Positions 24,100-34,689 of a DNA stretch of 64,000 bases are shown here, in pieces; positions within the stretch are counted from its first letter, which is position 1, and every line of letters begins with the position of its first letter. Origin of the DNA: Branchiostoma floridae (taxonomy: Eukaryota > Chordata > Leptocardii > Amphioxiformes > Branchiostomatidae). The notes beneath the pieces were generated by a model that did no database searches, was not told the origin of the DNA, and saw nothing but the letters and a program-made list of their open reading frames with translations. The stretch lies in contig NC_049996.1 in NCBI RefSeq assembly GCF_000003815.2, positions 4,229,539 through 4,293,538 of the forward strand, given 5' to 3'. The position numbers and the translations under genes are program-made.

Positions 24100-26889
24100 T
24101 CACACACTATGACGATGCTCGTTAGCCAATCTTGGCAACACTGCTTTCATTTTTCCAGTCGATGTGATTTTCTGGCTCAAAGACCTGTGAAGAGGGACTC
24201 CGGTACCTTCTTGGTTTGACTTCAAGACCTCATCATTAAACCTTGATGCCTGACCAAGCCGGTCTCTAGTCTCGCACGTTGTATGCTGTTGATTATTGGA
24301 ATATTCACTGCATCGTCCATACAGTTTCCAATCCTCGGGTGTTGTGTCATACGCTCCTCGTTCAACCATATCACGAGATTTTTGCCCTGTCGGTCTCTCA
24401 TAAGGGCAAGTGCCTGCCCTCTCCTCAACTTCCACTGTCATTGCGTTGCGTAGGGATTTACACCTGCGAACGGGATTCTCATAGTGTCGGTGCTTGGTGC
24501 CAGTCCTGGTCATGGTATAGAGGGCCACCTCCGCTCTTGCCGCGTAGAAGGAAGTGACGTCATCGTCTTGACTGTCAAGGTCAGATGGCTGCCACTCCCA
24601 GCGTTCAACGTTCTCTTCCTGACCAACGTTTTCATACGTCACGTTAAGTTCCGAGGGCAGAGAGGACGGGCGCCAGTTTGCTTGCCGTGCGGTGTTCTGG
24701 TAGTTATAGTACTCGTCTGGAATCTTACTGTAGGGATTTGGGTCTGTTGGCAGCGAGGAGCGTCGATATTGACTGGCGTTTTCATCCGTTTTCATAACTG
24801 CCATGGGCAGGGAGGACGGGCACCAGTTCGCTTGTCGTGAGGTGTTCTGGTAGCCGTAGAACTCGTCTGGAATCTGCCAGTAGGGATTTTTGGACGTTGG
24901 TAGCGAGGACCGTCGATATTGGCTGGCGTTTTCATCTGTTTTCATAAGTGCCATGGGCAGGGAGGACGGGCGCCAGTTCGGTTGCCGTGAGGTGTTATGG
25001 TAGTTGTAGTACTCGTCTGGAATCTGCCAGTAAGAATGTTTGGACGTTGGCGGGGAGGTGCGGTGATATCGAGGGTTGTTGACGGTAGAGCCGCTCGGTA
25101 TCGCCCAACCGCTGACGGGGACGACAGTCCTGGCTGAAGGATCGATGTCACTATCGGGTATCCCGTAGCAGTTCGGCGAGTCATTCCTGTTGTCCTGGTT
25201 ATCTTGACGTTGGGATGCACAACGCCTCTTTACCAAGTGTCTGACAAGCATCACAGCTACCAACACTCCCATTGCAACCGTCAGGGCAACTATAACCAAT
25301 GTCTGATGTTGTTGCTCTTTGTCCGGTTCTGGCCTTATTGTTGACGTAAGGTCTATCTCTTGCTCTGTAGGCGTCAATGTCCCATTCACATCAGCTGTTG
25401 GCTTGAAAATCGTGCTGATTTCCTCTGATGAATCGCTAACGCTGACACTCTCTGTATTGTTGACGGCGATCTCCGAGCTTTGCTCGTTGGTGCTGTGTGA
25501 CTCTTCACGTTTTGTTGTGAAAACGTAAGATTTGAATAATCTTACCCCACTAACCAGAACGCACGTCACACTCTTCTTGCCTTTTTCGCTGTTGGCCTGT
25601 TTCAGCTTCTTGTCAGATGAGCTGTCTTCAGCACCAGATGACACGGGATCGAACACAACAGAAACCAGCATTACGGTTGTGTCGTTCTTCTCGGTGAAGG
25701 CAGCCAGTTGCATCGTAGATTCTTTGCTCCCGGACAGATTGATACTAACCGTTTCTGTGCCCAACCAGAAGCGTTCACACCAGGGTATGACGGTGTCTTC
25801 CTGTACAGAATTTTCACCGTTCATCACAGCCATGAGAACGAGTGGAGATCGGTAGGGGTGGTTGATGTGTTGGCTACTGTACCGCCGTTGTCCACAGCCG
25901 TAGGCATAAGATGTTGCACGTTTCGCCTCGTCTGTGTCCATGTGGTATTTCAGCCACACATGCCCTATTGTTTTGTCGTCGTGTGTGAAGGATTTTGTTT
26001 CATCCAAGCTAGTAACCCTGATTTGTGTGAAAGACAAGTCTGACAACAGTAAGGCTTGCCATTGAACTGTGTGAACATTTAAGAGCCGATGCTCATTAAG
26101 TGTGTATGCTACTGGGTGTTCTGTAACCCAACGGAAGTCGTTGGGAAGACCCATGAAGCCATTGTTTTTCATGTCCAGCGAGGTCAATTTGGGCAGAGAC
26201 ATGAATGCATTCTGTGGAATGGTCTCAAGCCTGTTAGAGACCAGGAAAAGTTTAGTCAGGTTTGTCAACCCATGGAACCAGTCAGAACGTAGGTGGCTCA
26301 AACTGTTATTTTGGAGAAACAGGCCTCTCAGCAAGCCCAGTCGTGCAAAGCTTTCTGGCTCAATGTCTACAATCTTGTTGTGTGACAAAGACAGAACGAT
26401 GAGTGTATCTGGAGACCCAGACCCGAAGAACCAATCTTTTTTCACGTAGGTCAAGTTGTTGTAATCTAGGAGCAGAAGCTGCAAACTAAGAAACGCACTT
26501 AGGCTACCAGGTTTCAAATCTGTGATACCTCCCTCTACAAGACTGAGGTATTTAACTGCTGAATTGTTACATGAACGAAGTTTCTGTGATGATAGCACAC
26601 CAAAGGGATGACCTCTTATAGCTAACAAGGGACTCGTCAATTGGTAGGAAACAGTGTCATCCTGCAAACAAACTAAAGGTTTTGCTTCTTCTGTACATAA
26701 GATACAAGACCTTGTAATCAGGGGGGTCTTGAAATATGTTGGGCGTGTTTTGAAGACATTGATATGCCTATCCCATTGTTCATCATTAGGCATACATTGC
26801 TGGATGTCTGTTACTTTGCATCCCGGTAAGCAAGCTTCGGCTAATGTGGTGAACACCGCCAGGGCGAGAGCTATGATCTCATGACCCAT
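24100..26889 (-). CDS. Single-exon LRR transmembrane receptor with tyrosine-rich tail
   Basis: The product has 929 residues. Residues 1-19 form a signal peptide (IIALALAVFTTLAEA). A Cys-containing N-terminal segment (about 20-108) precedes about six LRRs (about 112-250: VLSLSHNKIVDIEPESFARL, LFLQNNSLSHL, LFLVSNRLETIPQNAF). An unfamiliar ectodomain block (about 290-450, with IPWCERFWLGTET) follows, then a Ser/Thr/Glu stalk and a membrane helix at about 530-552 before RHLVKRR. The tail of about 375 residues has 50-residue repeats with YWQIPDE(Y/F) and Y(H/Q)NTSRQ, and several Y-x-N sites including YENVGQ and HYENP. Y-x-N is the known Grb2 SH2 consensus, so a role as a surface receptor signalling through phosphotyrosine is inferred. 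The start is fixed by the signal peptide. A LINE follows directly after the stop, so the original 3' UTR is displaced. Confidence 0.85.
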   Translation of the reverse strand: MGHEIIALALAVFTTLAEACLPGCKVTDIQQCMPNDEQWDRHINVFKTRPTYFKTPLITRSCILCTEEAKPLVCLQDDTVSYQLTSPLLAIRGHPFGVLSSQKLRSCNNSAVKYLSLVEGGITDLKPGSLSAFLSLQLLLLDYNNLTYVKKDWFFGSGSPDTLIVLSLSHNKIVDIEPESFARLGLLRGLFLQNNSLSHLRSDWFHGLTNLTKLFLVSNRLETIPQNAFMSLPKLTSLDMKNNGFMGLPNDFRWVTEHPVAYTLNEHRLLNVHTVQWQALLLSDLSFTQIRVTSLDETKSFTHDDKTIGHVWLKYHMDTDEAKRATSYAYGCGQRRYSSQHINHPYRSPLVLMAVMNGENSVQEDTVIPWCERFWLGTETVSINLSGSKESTMQLAAFTEKNDTTVMLVSVVFDPVSSGAEDSSSDKKLKQANSEKGKKSVTCVLVSGVRLFKSYVFTTKREESHSTNEQSSEIAVNNTESVSVSDSSEEISTIFKPTADVNGTLTPTEQEIDLTSTIRPEPDKEQQHQTLVIVALTVAMGVLVAVMLVRHLVKRRCASQRQDNQDNRNDSPNCYGIPDSDIDPSARTVVPVSGWAIPSGSTVNNPRYHRTSPPTSKHSYWQIPDEYYNYHNTSRQPNWRPSSLPMALMKTDENASQYRRSSLPTSKNPYWQIPDEFYGYQNTSRQANWCPSSLPMAVMKTDENASQYRRSSLPTDPNPYSKIPDEYYNYQNTARQANWRPSSLPSELNVTYENVGQEENVERWEWQPSDLDSQDDDVTSFYAARAEVALYTMTRTGTKHRHYENPVRRCKSLRNAMTVEVEERAGTCPYERPTGQKSRDMVERGAYDTTPEDWKLYGRCSEYSNNQQHTTCETRDRLGQASRFNDEVLKSNQEGTGVPLHRSLSQKITSTGKMKAVLPRLANEHRHSV

Positions 26890-26939
26890 TATTTACAAGC
26901 ATGACACAAAACACAACATTCACTACCATCGCACAATTG

Positions 26940-27100
26940 GGCAGTGCTACCTTCAGAAATGATCCCAAAGCTGGGGATTTCTTTAACGCAACCAGTAATT
27001 TCTCTCACCTGGTTACGTCTCGATGTCTATTAGATATCTTCATCAGAGCTGTATGCCACCGCTATATGTAGCCGATGTATAGAGCACTTTTGCGGCTAGA
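26940..27100 (-). repeat. Dispersed repeat with a hammerhead-like core
   Basis: Read on the minus strand, 27046-27013 gives CTGATGA, then A, a GATATC/GACATC stem around TAATA, then GAGACGT. The flanking text 'ctatatgtagccgatgta' also occurs reversed at 46.16 kb. It lies just upstream of the intact minus-strand LRR gene. Confidence 0.5.
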
Positions 27101-27279
27101 GCACAATCCAAAACCTGACTAAGTTTGTTTCCCCCTTGTCCCGGCTCATCACTGGGGTTGGATTCCTTATCCAAACAGCCTCTTTGATTCACCGGATACG
27201 ATTGTAACTTCCTTGTTAAAACACGGTTATTGAAAATCTCTAAAATGAGTAGGTTTAGAATTACAGAAGTACCTGTTTG

Positions 27280-27870
27280 CTACTATGCCGAAGTCTCTTG
27301 CCGCCTCTCATTGTCTCAGAATAACTGAACAGAAACGCACAGTCCCGTTGGTGCTGAAGCAGGGACTGACTGTGAATGGTACAGCCAGATCAAACTCTTC
27401 AGCACACACGGCGATGTTGTGCCGTACTAGCCGTGTTGCTTCAGGGCTCGTCAACTACTGTCTGGTATTTTCCCTTTGATTCGTGGTTGTAAGGAAGAAG
27501 AGGATTCGTAGAACCCGACAGATTGACCAATCAGGGAACCAGTGTAGCTCAGACAACCAATCACAACATGTGACTCAAATTTGAGAAGTAAACCATCTAA
27601 GACAGAAGTTGAGTACATATCCCCCTTCAACTGTTTTCTTCTACTTGGTTTGTAGTAGTAGATGATTGGAAACTCCACAAAACAGCTGCGTTCAAAGAAA
27701 GCATTTAAGCCAATGAAATCAAGGATGAGCCTGACGCCGCAGAAGACTAGAATGGCCTTTGAATGTTCAAGAAAATTGGTTTTTTTTGTTTGACCGGTGG
27801 TGTTTACATCGTGTGGCCGTAATCCTTCGTTTTGAAGTAAAGGTTTAACCAGACGAACCGCCGTCTTAGA
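27280..27870 (-). promoter_or_regulatory. Upstream region of the intact LRR gene, shared with its 19-kb relic
   Basis: This segment resembles 19150-19800 in the same orientation: 'ttcttctacttgg', 'agtagatgattg', 'gttcaaag', and 'cctt(t/c)gttttgaagtaaa'. Because it precedes the start codon in both copies it probably travelled with the gene and may include promoter sequence. I see no clear TATA box and cannot place the transcription start. Confidence 0.4.
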
Positions 27871-28254
27871 GTTTTAGACACCACTGGCCTGTTAACTACG
27901 CTGTGATGATGGAGTGATAACCACAAAAGTAGTCGGTGAGATTGGTTCTTTCCAACCACATCAAGGAAGCAAAATTAGAAAATACATTATGAAAATTCTA
28001 TTCTAGAGAAATTGAGACAGAAGAGGAGCAGTTTAGAATTCGGCCAGCTTTGGTTTCGAACACAGATGGGAAATCGTTGATTTGCCCAAGGCGAAGATAA
28101 CTACGTCCGTTCTGTACGTGTTTTCATCGAATGCTTTAGATTGTAGGTGAGCTGCAAAACTAGGGCTTGGAACCTGATACCGGTACCTGTGAAACCATTA
28201 AGATACAGGTCCGGACCTGGACTTCTGGTATACCTGTATTTGTACCTGAACATA

Positions 28255-28680
28255 ATACAAATAAATAAAATTCTTTATTGAGACACGACAAAAGTACAGC
28301 GACTTTCGTAAGGTCTACATGTATAACAGCTACTTACAGTACAACTAAACACACATATATGGAAATCTATAGGTATGAATAAATCAACATATAGGGTCTA
28401 GTTTGTCATTTACACTTAGTGGTTCTATGGTATAAACATTCGTGGATATATTTGCCTACTTGTACACAGTGTGGATTATCGCCTCCCAGAATGTAGTTGA
28501 GTTTGTCTATCGAGCAGAGAGTAGCAAATTCTTTAGAGCAAGCGGAAAGTAATGTGTACAGCTCTGTGCGTTTGTCATTATATCGAGAACATTTAGTAGT
28601 GGATGACGATTTTTTTAGACTACAGATACGTAAATTCAAAATCAACCGTGAGATATGTGACAATATTGAAAGTTAGGAAA
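28255..28680 (-). mobile_element. 3' fragment of a LINE
   Basis: The minus strand encodes CSRYNDKRTELYTLLSACSK and then YILGGDNP, resembling the extreme C-terminus of CR1-type ORF2 proteins (a Cys..Tyr..Arg pattern after the HFL..C motif). It ends in 'gtgtctcaataaagaatttt' near 28270. Only this end survives. Confidence 0.5.
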
Positions 28681-28689
28681 ACTTTGATT

Positions 28690-29061
28690 AAATTATGAAA
28701 ATCCTAACACAAAGAAAACAATTTATTGCTAAGGAAAACCCGTCTTAGGTCACGGCCTGTATCTTAATTCATGTACATGAACCTATACTTGGTAGTACTA
28801 CACAGTTAGACCCGTCGGTTTCACGTGGCTCAGAAGTATTCGTTTTTTTTTTTTTGCAAAATGTACAAACAAATGTATTTCGTAGAAACGAACAGCACTT
28901 GAAAATATCGAAGTTAAAAGCAAAAATGGTATCTGTAAATTATTCCTATCTGTAATACATACTAAAATCAATGGGGTATGTCTAAGAGATACAGCGTTAA
29001 CGTTATAAAATAAACCTTATTTCCTCCCAACAATGTTTCTTTTGATGAACAATAGAAATGC

Positions 29062-29107
<46 letters not shown>

Positions 29108-29380
29108 TATGACAGTTTGCTATTGTCACATCTTCCAAAGATCGTAACTGTATCGTCCTTCACAATTTACTCCTGGAGACCAACCGGACCCCACTTGGGT
29201 GTTTGAGGGTTAACCAGACTCTATCTAATGGCAACGCTGTACTGAAAATCTTTGTATTTGCGTCGTCATTTTGGCAATTGTACCTTACGGCATTGATGTT
29301 ATATGAAAGACTTCTCAATTCAATAGCAACGACATTTTTTCTTCAAATGCTAAGCTGTAGACTGCTTACAAAACAAATGT
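28690..29380. other. No gene; includes a (TA)n tract
   Basis: AT-rich spacer before the plus-strand LRR array. A perfect (TA)n microsatellite occupies about 29064-29105. Nothing else is recognisable. Confidence 0.6.
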
Positions 29381-29992
29381 CACAACGTTGTAGACACCGT
29401 CACGTAATGTGATCAGAGAACTCAACACTACTGTAAAACGTCATGTGTTCATACTTCTACCTAGATTAGTCTTGAGGAAAGGGCGAAAGTCTATTTCCCC
29501 AAGAAAGGAGAGGGAAAATCAAATTGTCTGCCCTTCTGCTGATGGCTATGTATATTCTTCGCGTGAATCTTGTCTCCTGTATCAATGTATTGTGTGATGT
29601 AGCCGTAAGTGCAAAAACAAAAGAAGAATACGAACTAGTCTAACCTCATAGATTGTATAATTCTCTGTAAACTGTTATAAGTACCAAACAAGAAATAAAC
29701 TAATTAATCTTATTTTCATTTTGATATTCAAACTAGATAGACTAAAACTGCACCAAAACAACTGCCATATACCAAAAATGGAAGTGGACTTGAATATGAA
29801 TAAAGCGTCATAACCGTATGCATAATGATAGATATGCCACCAAGATCGCTGCATCAGACAGAAAGCGTATAATTTCACTACCACATGTACTGTTGTACGG
29901 CGCTGGTCTATACAATTTAAAACACAACAACAAGCAAACTTGGAAAGGTATATTTTAGTTTCTAGACAAAGACGGAGGACCACCTCTTAGAT

Positions 29993-31099
29993 ATGAAAGT
30001 TAGTGGACTGTTGCTGCTCGTTTTGTTTGGATGTCTGTGGTCGGGTTGTTTTTGCTTGCCGGCTAAATGTGAAATACAACAGCGGCAATTGCTGCATGGG
30101 ACTTCACTAGTACTTGATTGTAATCTTCAAAACCTTATAACAATTCCTGAAGACATACCGTCCAACGTTGTACGACTTACTGCCAGGTACAATAACATCA
30201 GAAACGTAACTCACCTACCGCAACTACCGCAATTGGAAATATTGGACCTTAGTGGGAACTGCATGGAGTGGTTTTCATGGACGTCGTTGCGTGCTCTGCC
30301 AGTTTTGCGTCGTCTAAATCTAGATAGAAACAAACTACGGCACGTGCAGCTGGACATCGTCATTGAACACCTGCCAAAGCTGCAAACCCCTGATGTAAGT
30401 TTCAACAAACTCACGTCGTTATCTCAGTACGAACTGGAATGGGCACAGGTGACGTTGGCCTTTAGGATTGCAGGAAACCCCTTTCACTGTGACTGTGACC
30501 TCTCCTGGCTGATTGACAAGATGGCGTGTTTAGAAGCCTGTGAGGGGCGAAGAAATGTGCGCTGTTGGCATGCTTGCGCAGCCTATTTTCTTGTTCTCAA
30601 CCGAAACCTTACATTCTGTCACAGTCCAAGTCAACTGAACGGGCTGTCTTTATCAGACGTGTCCAACAAACTGACGAGTTGTGGACCACACCAGCTGACC
30701 ACAAAAGCTGCAATGACCACTACAGGGGAACCTAAGTCTCATCTGCAAAACAATGGCACTTCTCCCATCAAACGTTTCGAAGGTAACACCAGTCTAAGCC
30801 GACCACAGAATGAATCAAGCGTAGCTATAGAGGACTCCCACAAAAACGACAGTTTGACAATGATACACCCTACACAGATAATCAAGAAGTCATCTGTTTA
30901 CACCACGAGCATGAGGAAAAGAAAGGAGGACAAGCCTCTAGTTCCCTACATCCCCTTCATTGTGGCTGGAAGCTTTTTGGCATTGGGCCTCCTGGTTTTA
31001 ATCTTCATGTTCTACCACTTCGGAATCAAGATGGAAAACAAACTATGCTGCACCCCAGGAAGAAAGAAGCCAACACCGGTTTGTTTGATTGCTTATTAG
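29993..31099 (+). CDS. LRR transmembrane receptor, array copy 1
   Basis: The product has 368 residues: signal peptide (MKVSGLLLLVLFGCLWSG), a short Cys-containing N-cap, about four LRRs (about 56-160: LPQLEILDLSGNCMEWF, LRRLNLDRNKLRHV) and an LRRCT cap (about 161-231, NPFHCDCDLSWLIDKMACL). A Ser/Thr/Asn-rich stalk with N-glycosylation sequons, one helix (about 319-343, YIPFIVAGSFLALGLLVLIF) and a short basic tail follow. It is the most diverged copy. Compared with the others it has a 2-base difference just after the membrane segment, so the common GGTTTG donor-like site (exon end 31078) falls in phase 0 instead of 1. Unspliced, it ends KKPTPVCLIAY. A receptor or adhesion role is inferred from architecture. 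It also lacks the TATAAAT box of the other copies. Confidence 0.85.
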   Translation: MKVSGLLLLVLFGCLWSGCFCLPAKCEIQQRQLLHGTSLVLDCNLQNLITIPEDIPSNVVRLTARYNNIRNVTHLPQLPQLEILDLSGNCMEWFSWTSLRALPVLRRLNLDRNKLRHVQLDIVIEHLPKLQTPDVSFNKLTSLSQYELEWAQVTLAFRIAGNPFHCDCDLSWLIDKMACLEACEGRRNVRCWHACAAYFLVLNRNLTFCHSPSQLNGLSLSDVSNKLTSCGPHQLTTKAAMTTTGEPKSHLQNNGTSPIKRFEGNTSLSRPQNESSVAIEDSHKNDSLTMIHPTQIIKKSSVYTTSMRKRKEDKPLVPYIPFIVAGSFLALGLLVLIFMFYHFGIKMENKLCCTPGRKKPTPVCLIAY

Positions 31100-31329
31100 A
31101 CGTCAGTAGTGTTCTTTGTGTTGTCATTTTTTTTACACTAGTATAGATATACTAACTTACATAATCACCTACTTAGACGCCCGGTAAAACAAATCCAGAG
31201 AGCCTTCTCCACAGCATTTGATCCTTCATTGCCCATTGTAGCTTTTTAGTATCTTGCAGGTTTCTATCACTATTAATTAGATTGTCTAAGTAGATCTCTT
31301 TGTCTTCCCCTTCCTCTTTTTCATTTTAG

Positions 31330-31556
31330 TAGCTCCGAGCGTACGGGATGACATGCAGGGATTTCGGGGTGTCAAATACAGTGAACGGCCAGTAAACATT
31401 TTGGCAACAGATGATAGATCTTGGTACAACTGTTGGTGTGTAAGATTTTGGTGCAATAACACATTAAGACACATGCGTGGCAGTGAGTGTAGCATCCATT
31501 TAGCCTCTTTTGCAAATGACTCTGTTAACGTCCACGTTTCTGAACCTTATAAATAG
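31330..31556 (+). CDS. Possible local 3' exon of array copy 1
   Basis: A pyrimidine tract ending TTTTAG precedes an open frame (VAPSVRDDMQGFRG ... NVHVSEPYK, stop) about 250 nt after the receptor's donor-like site. Its frame needs a phase-1 donor, but copy 1 offers phase 0, so joining would give an immediate stop. Differences from copy 2 are mostly amino-acid changing, so coding status is doubtful. Confidence 0.25.
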
Positions 31557-33153
31557 ACTGATTCCACTGTGGCAATTGCCAACAGCCCAACAGCCTCATT
31601 CTAATCTTGTTTGGGAGTTTGGATTTCCATATCTTGATTAGGTTGTGGTAGCTATTCTAACCAAGAGCTTCAAAGTCTGTTTAGAATTTACCATCAATAA
31701 ATTGAGATATTTAAGGTTGTTGACCACTTCTACGGTGCCACCACTTCTGGTTCGAAATTTAAGGTGTTGTCTGGTGGAAGATTATCATCTTTTTCGTTTT
31801 CTTAGCATTTCGGTGCATTGCTACTTTTCTAGCTTCGTTGGCAGGCAGAATAGCAGTTGCTGCGATTGTTGTAATCTTTCAGCTCATTAAAATCTTTTTT
31901 TTCGGCAAACATGGCTGATTTTTCAGAAAAACAAAAACCTTGCGAGCAAATCGAGCAAATTTGAAAGAAAATTCAAGCACTACCACGGTGCGCGGTTTGG
32001 TCTGACGTCATTATTAGCTTCTTTAACTTAGCGTCATAACAAACATGCTGCCATTTGCCAATTATGTCAACATGAGTTTTAATGTAACTCTATAATGCAC
32101 TGTAAGAAGAATAAAGTTGTCCTCGTTAAAAGAGTGCTTGTCTTTAACAGTCATAGGGCTATTGAAGATATATACAAAACAGCATTCATTGAGCAAAACT
32201 GCGACAAGAATCTCAGTAATTTCGGATGAGTATGTTTAATATAATAATTTTAATCAAAAAGAGATTCACAAGAGATAAAAAGAATAGAAATATGCATACT
32301 TTAGGATACAGAAATGTTGTCGTCGTTAATATTCACCAGCCCCATTTCAATTGTGTCGTTGTGCTGAATAGATGTTCTTGTTTAGGTCACAATTGTGGTC
32401 ATTGTACCCCATGAAAGTCAAGTTATGTGAAACATGTTAACAGTGAAAGACATCTTTTTTTCAATAACAACAACATGTCCAACCCATTAACATGTACCTC
32501 AGTCGTTTTTTTTTCAAGCTGTAGACTGGTTACAAAACATATGTCACTACATTGTAGACACCTTCACGTACGGTAATCAGAGAACTAATATATAAGACGT
32601 CTTGTTTTCAGATTTCTGCCTTGCTTGATCTTTCGGTGGGGGCGTGAGTTAGGTTCACATGGAAGGGGAGGGGGTACATTGTCAGTTCTTCTGCTCATGA
32701 CTATGTATATTTTTTCTCGGGAATTTTGTCCCTGTTCAATACCCACATTGTAGACACCGTCACGTACTGCAATGACAGAACTCATCTGTCAAACGTCATG
32801 TTTTTACACTTATGTCTGATTGGTCTTGAGGTGGGGGCGTAAGTCAAGTTCTTATGGAAAGTAAGAAAGAATCATATTGTCTGTTCTTTTGCTCATGACT
32901 ATGTATATTTTTTTCTGAAGAATGTTGTCACTGTGAATCTTATCACATGTATTGTTGAGTGTAGCCGTGTGAAGTGGTTTTATAGAAAAAAAAGGTATGC
33001 ACTAGATCAACCTCACCGATTATGCAACCAATTTTTTGTGTCAACTGTTGACAGGGCCAGAACAAAGAACTAATAAACGTATGTCTTCATGTTGATATTA
33101 CGAACATAACTGAAAAAAAAACGGCCATCGAGAAAATTGCATCTGGGCTTGAA

Positions 33154-33160
33154 TATAAAT
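33154..33160 (+). promoter_or_regulatory. TATA box, array copy 2
   Basis: TATAAAT lies 213 nt before the start codon, the same distance as in copies 3, 4 and 5. A start site about 30 nt downstream would give a 5' UTR of about 180 nt. A 72-codon open frame (33159-33377) begins at the box itself and overlaps the receptor start by 11 nt. Its internal ATG (MHNDRYAKEID) would lie close to the predicted start site. Confidence 0.6.
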
Positions 33161-33366
33161 GAAACGTCGTAACTGTATGCATAATGATCGATATGCCAAA
33201 GAGATCGATGCATCGGACAGAAGGCGTTCAATTTCACTACCGCATGTGCTGTTGCAGGGCGCTGGTCTATACAGTTTTAGACACGCAAACTTGGAAAGGT
33301 ATATTCCAGTTTCTACTTCGAGTGAAGTCATAGAAACGGACAGAGACGGAGGACCACGTGTTAAAT

Positions 33367-34530
33367 ATGAAAGTTAGTGGACTGTTGCTGCTAGTTTTGT
33401 TTGGATGTCTGTGGTCGTGGTGTTTTTGCCTATCGGCTAAATGTAAAATCAAACAGCAGGAATGGTCGAATGGGACTTCAATTAGTTGTGATCATCAAAA
33501 ACTGGAAACGATTCCTGATGACATATCGTCCAACGTTGTAAGACTTACTGCCAGATCAAATTACATCAGAAACATAACCTACCTGCCACAACTACCGCAA
33601 TTGGAAATACTGGACCTGGGTATGAACTGCATGGAGTGGTTTTCCTGGACGTCGTTGCGTGCTCTGCCGGCTTTGCGTCATCTAATTTTAAATAGAAACA
33701 AACTATGGCATCTGCAGCTGGACATCGTCATAGAACAGCTGCCGAAGCTTGCAATCCTTGATATACGTTTTAACAAACTTACGTCGTTCTCTCAGTACGA
33801 ACTGGGATGGCCACAAGTGAGCATGGCCTTTATCGAGGGAAACCCCTTTCTTTGTGACTGTGACCTTCTCTGGCTGATTGACAAGATGGCGTGTTTACAG
33901 GACTGTGAGAGGGAGAGATTGAAAGCGCGCTGTTGGCAGTCTCGCGCAGCCTATTTTCTTGTTCCCAACCGGAATCGTACTTTCTGTCACACTCCAAGTC
34001 AACTGAACGGACTGTCTTTATCAGACGTGTCCAACAAGCTGACGGATTGTGGACCTCACAAGCCGACAGCAAAAGCTGCAATCATCTCTACGGAGGAACC
34101 TAAGCCTCGTCTGCAAAACAATGATACTGCTCCTATCAAACGTTTCAGAGCTAACATCAGGCTAAGCCCACCACAGAATGAATCAAGCGTAGAGGGTTCC
34201 CGCCAGAAGGACAGCTCGACAACGATACACCCTACACCGGCCATTAAGAAGTCGTCTGTTTACACAACGACGACAAGGCACAGAGAGGACAAGCCTTTGA
34301 TTTCCTACATCCCCTTCATTGTGGCTGGAAGCTTTTTAGCATTGGGCCTTTTGGCTATCATCTTTTTGTTCTTCTACTTCAAAATCAAGATGGAAAACAA
34401 ACTATGCTGCAACTGGAGGAAAGAAGCCAACACTGGTTTGTTTGGTCGCTTATTAAACGTCAGTAGTGATCTTTCTGTTTTGTCATTTTTTTACACAAGT
34501 ATAGATACACTAACTTACATAATCACCTAA
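33367..34530 (+). CDS. LRR transmembrane receptor, array copy 2
   Basis: I start at the MKVSG methionine (33367), shared by all copies and opening the signal peptide, not at the in-frame ATG 9 nt upstream. The order is signal peptide, N-cap, LRRs (LEILDLGMNCMEWF, LRHLILNRNKLWHL), LRRCT (CDCDLLWLIDKMACLQDC), stalk, helix (YIPFIVAGSFLALGLLAIIF) and a basic tail. The LRRCT has an odd number of cysteines (seven), with Arg where copies 1 and 5 have Cys (CWQSRAAYF). A donor-like ACTG|GTTTGT ends the exon at 34435 in phase 1. Without splicing the frame runs on to 34530. The stalk (TTTTRHREDKPLI) matches copy 5, not copy 1. Confidence 0.88.
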   Translation: MKVSGLLLLVLFGCLWSWCFCLSAKCKIKQQEWSNGTSISCDHQKLETIPDDISSNVVRLTARSNYIRNITYLPQLPQLEILDLGMNCMEWFSWTSLRALPALRHLILNRNKLWHLQLDIVIEQLPKLAILDIRFNKLTSFSQYELGWPQVSMAFIEGNPFLCDCDLLWLIDKMACLQDCERERLKARCWQSRAAYFLVPNRNRTFCHTPSQLNGLSLSDVSNKLTDCGPHKPTAKAAIISTEEPKPRLQNNDTAPIKRFRANIRLSPPQNESSVEGSRQKDSSTTIHPTPAIKKSSVYTTTTRHREDKPLISYIPFIVAGSFLALGLLAIIFLFFYFKIKMENKLCCNWRKEANTGLFGRLLNVSSDLSVLSFFYTSIDTLTYIIT

Positions 34531-34689
34531 TTAGACGCCCGCTAAAACAAATCCAGAGAACCTCCTCCACAGCATTTGATCCTTCATTGCCCATTGTAGC
34601 TTTTCAGTATCTTGCAGGTTTCTATCACTATTCAGTAGATTGTCTAAGTAGGTCTCTTTGTCTTCCCCTTCCTCTTTTTCATTTATTAG

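Noticed and set aside
24484-24840. Plus-strand frames inside the minus-strand LRR genes (also 13442-14161 and 25319-26449)
   Set aside because: They are shadows of the receptor coding sequence; they carry no motifs and do not match between paralogues.
33159-33377. 72-codon frames upstream of copies 2-5 as independent genes
   Set aside because: The first ATG overlaps the TATA box and would not be transcribed from that promoter; conservation is explained by recent duplication. Kept only as a leader-frame observation.
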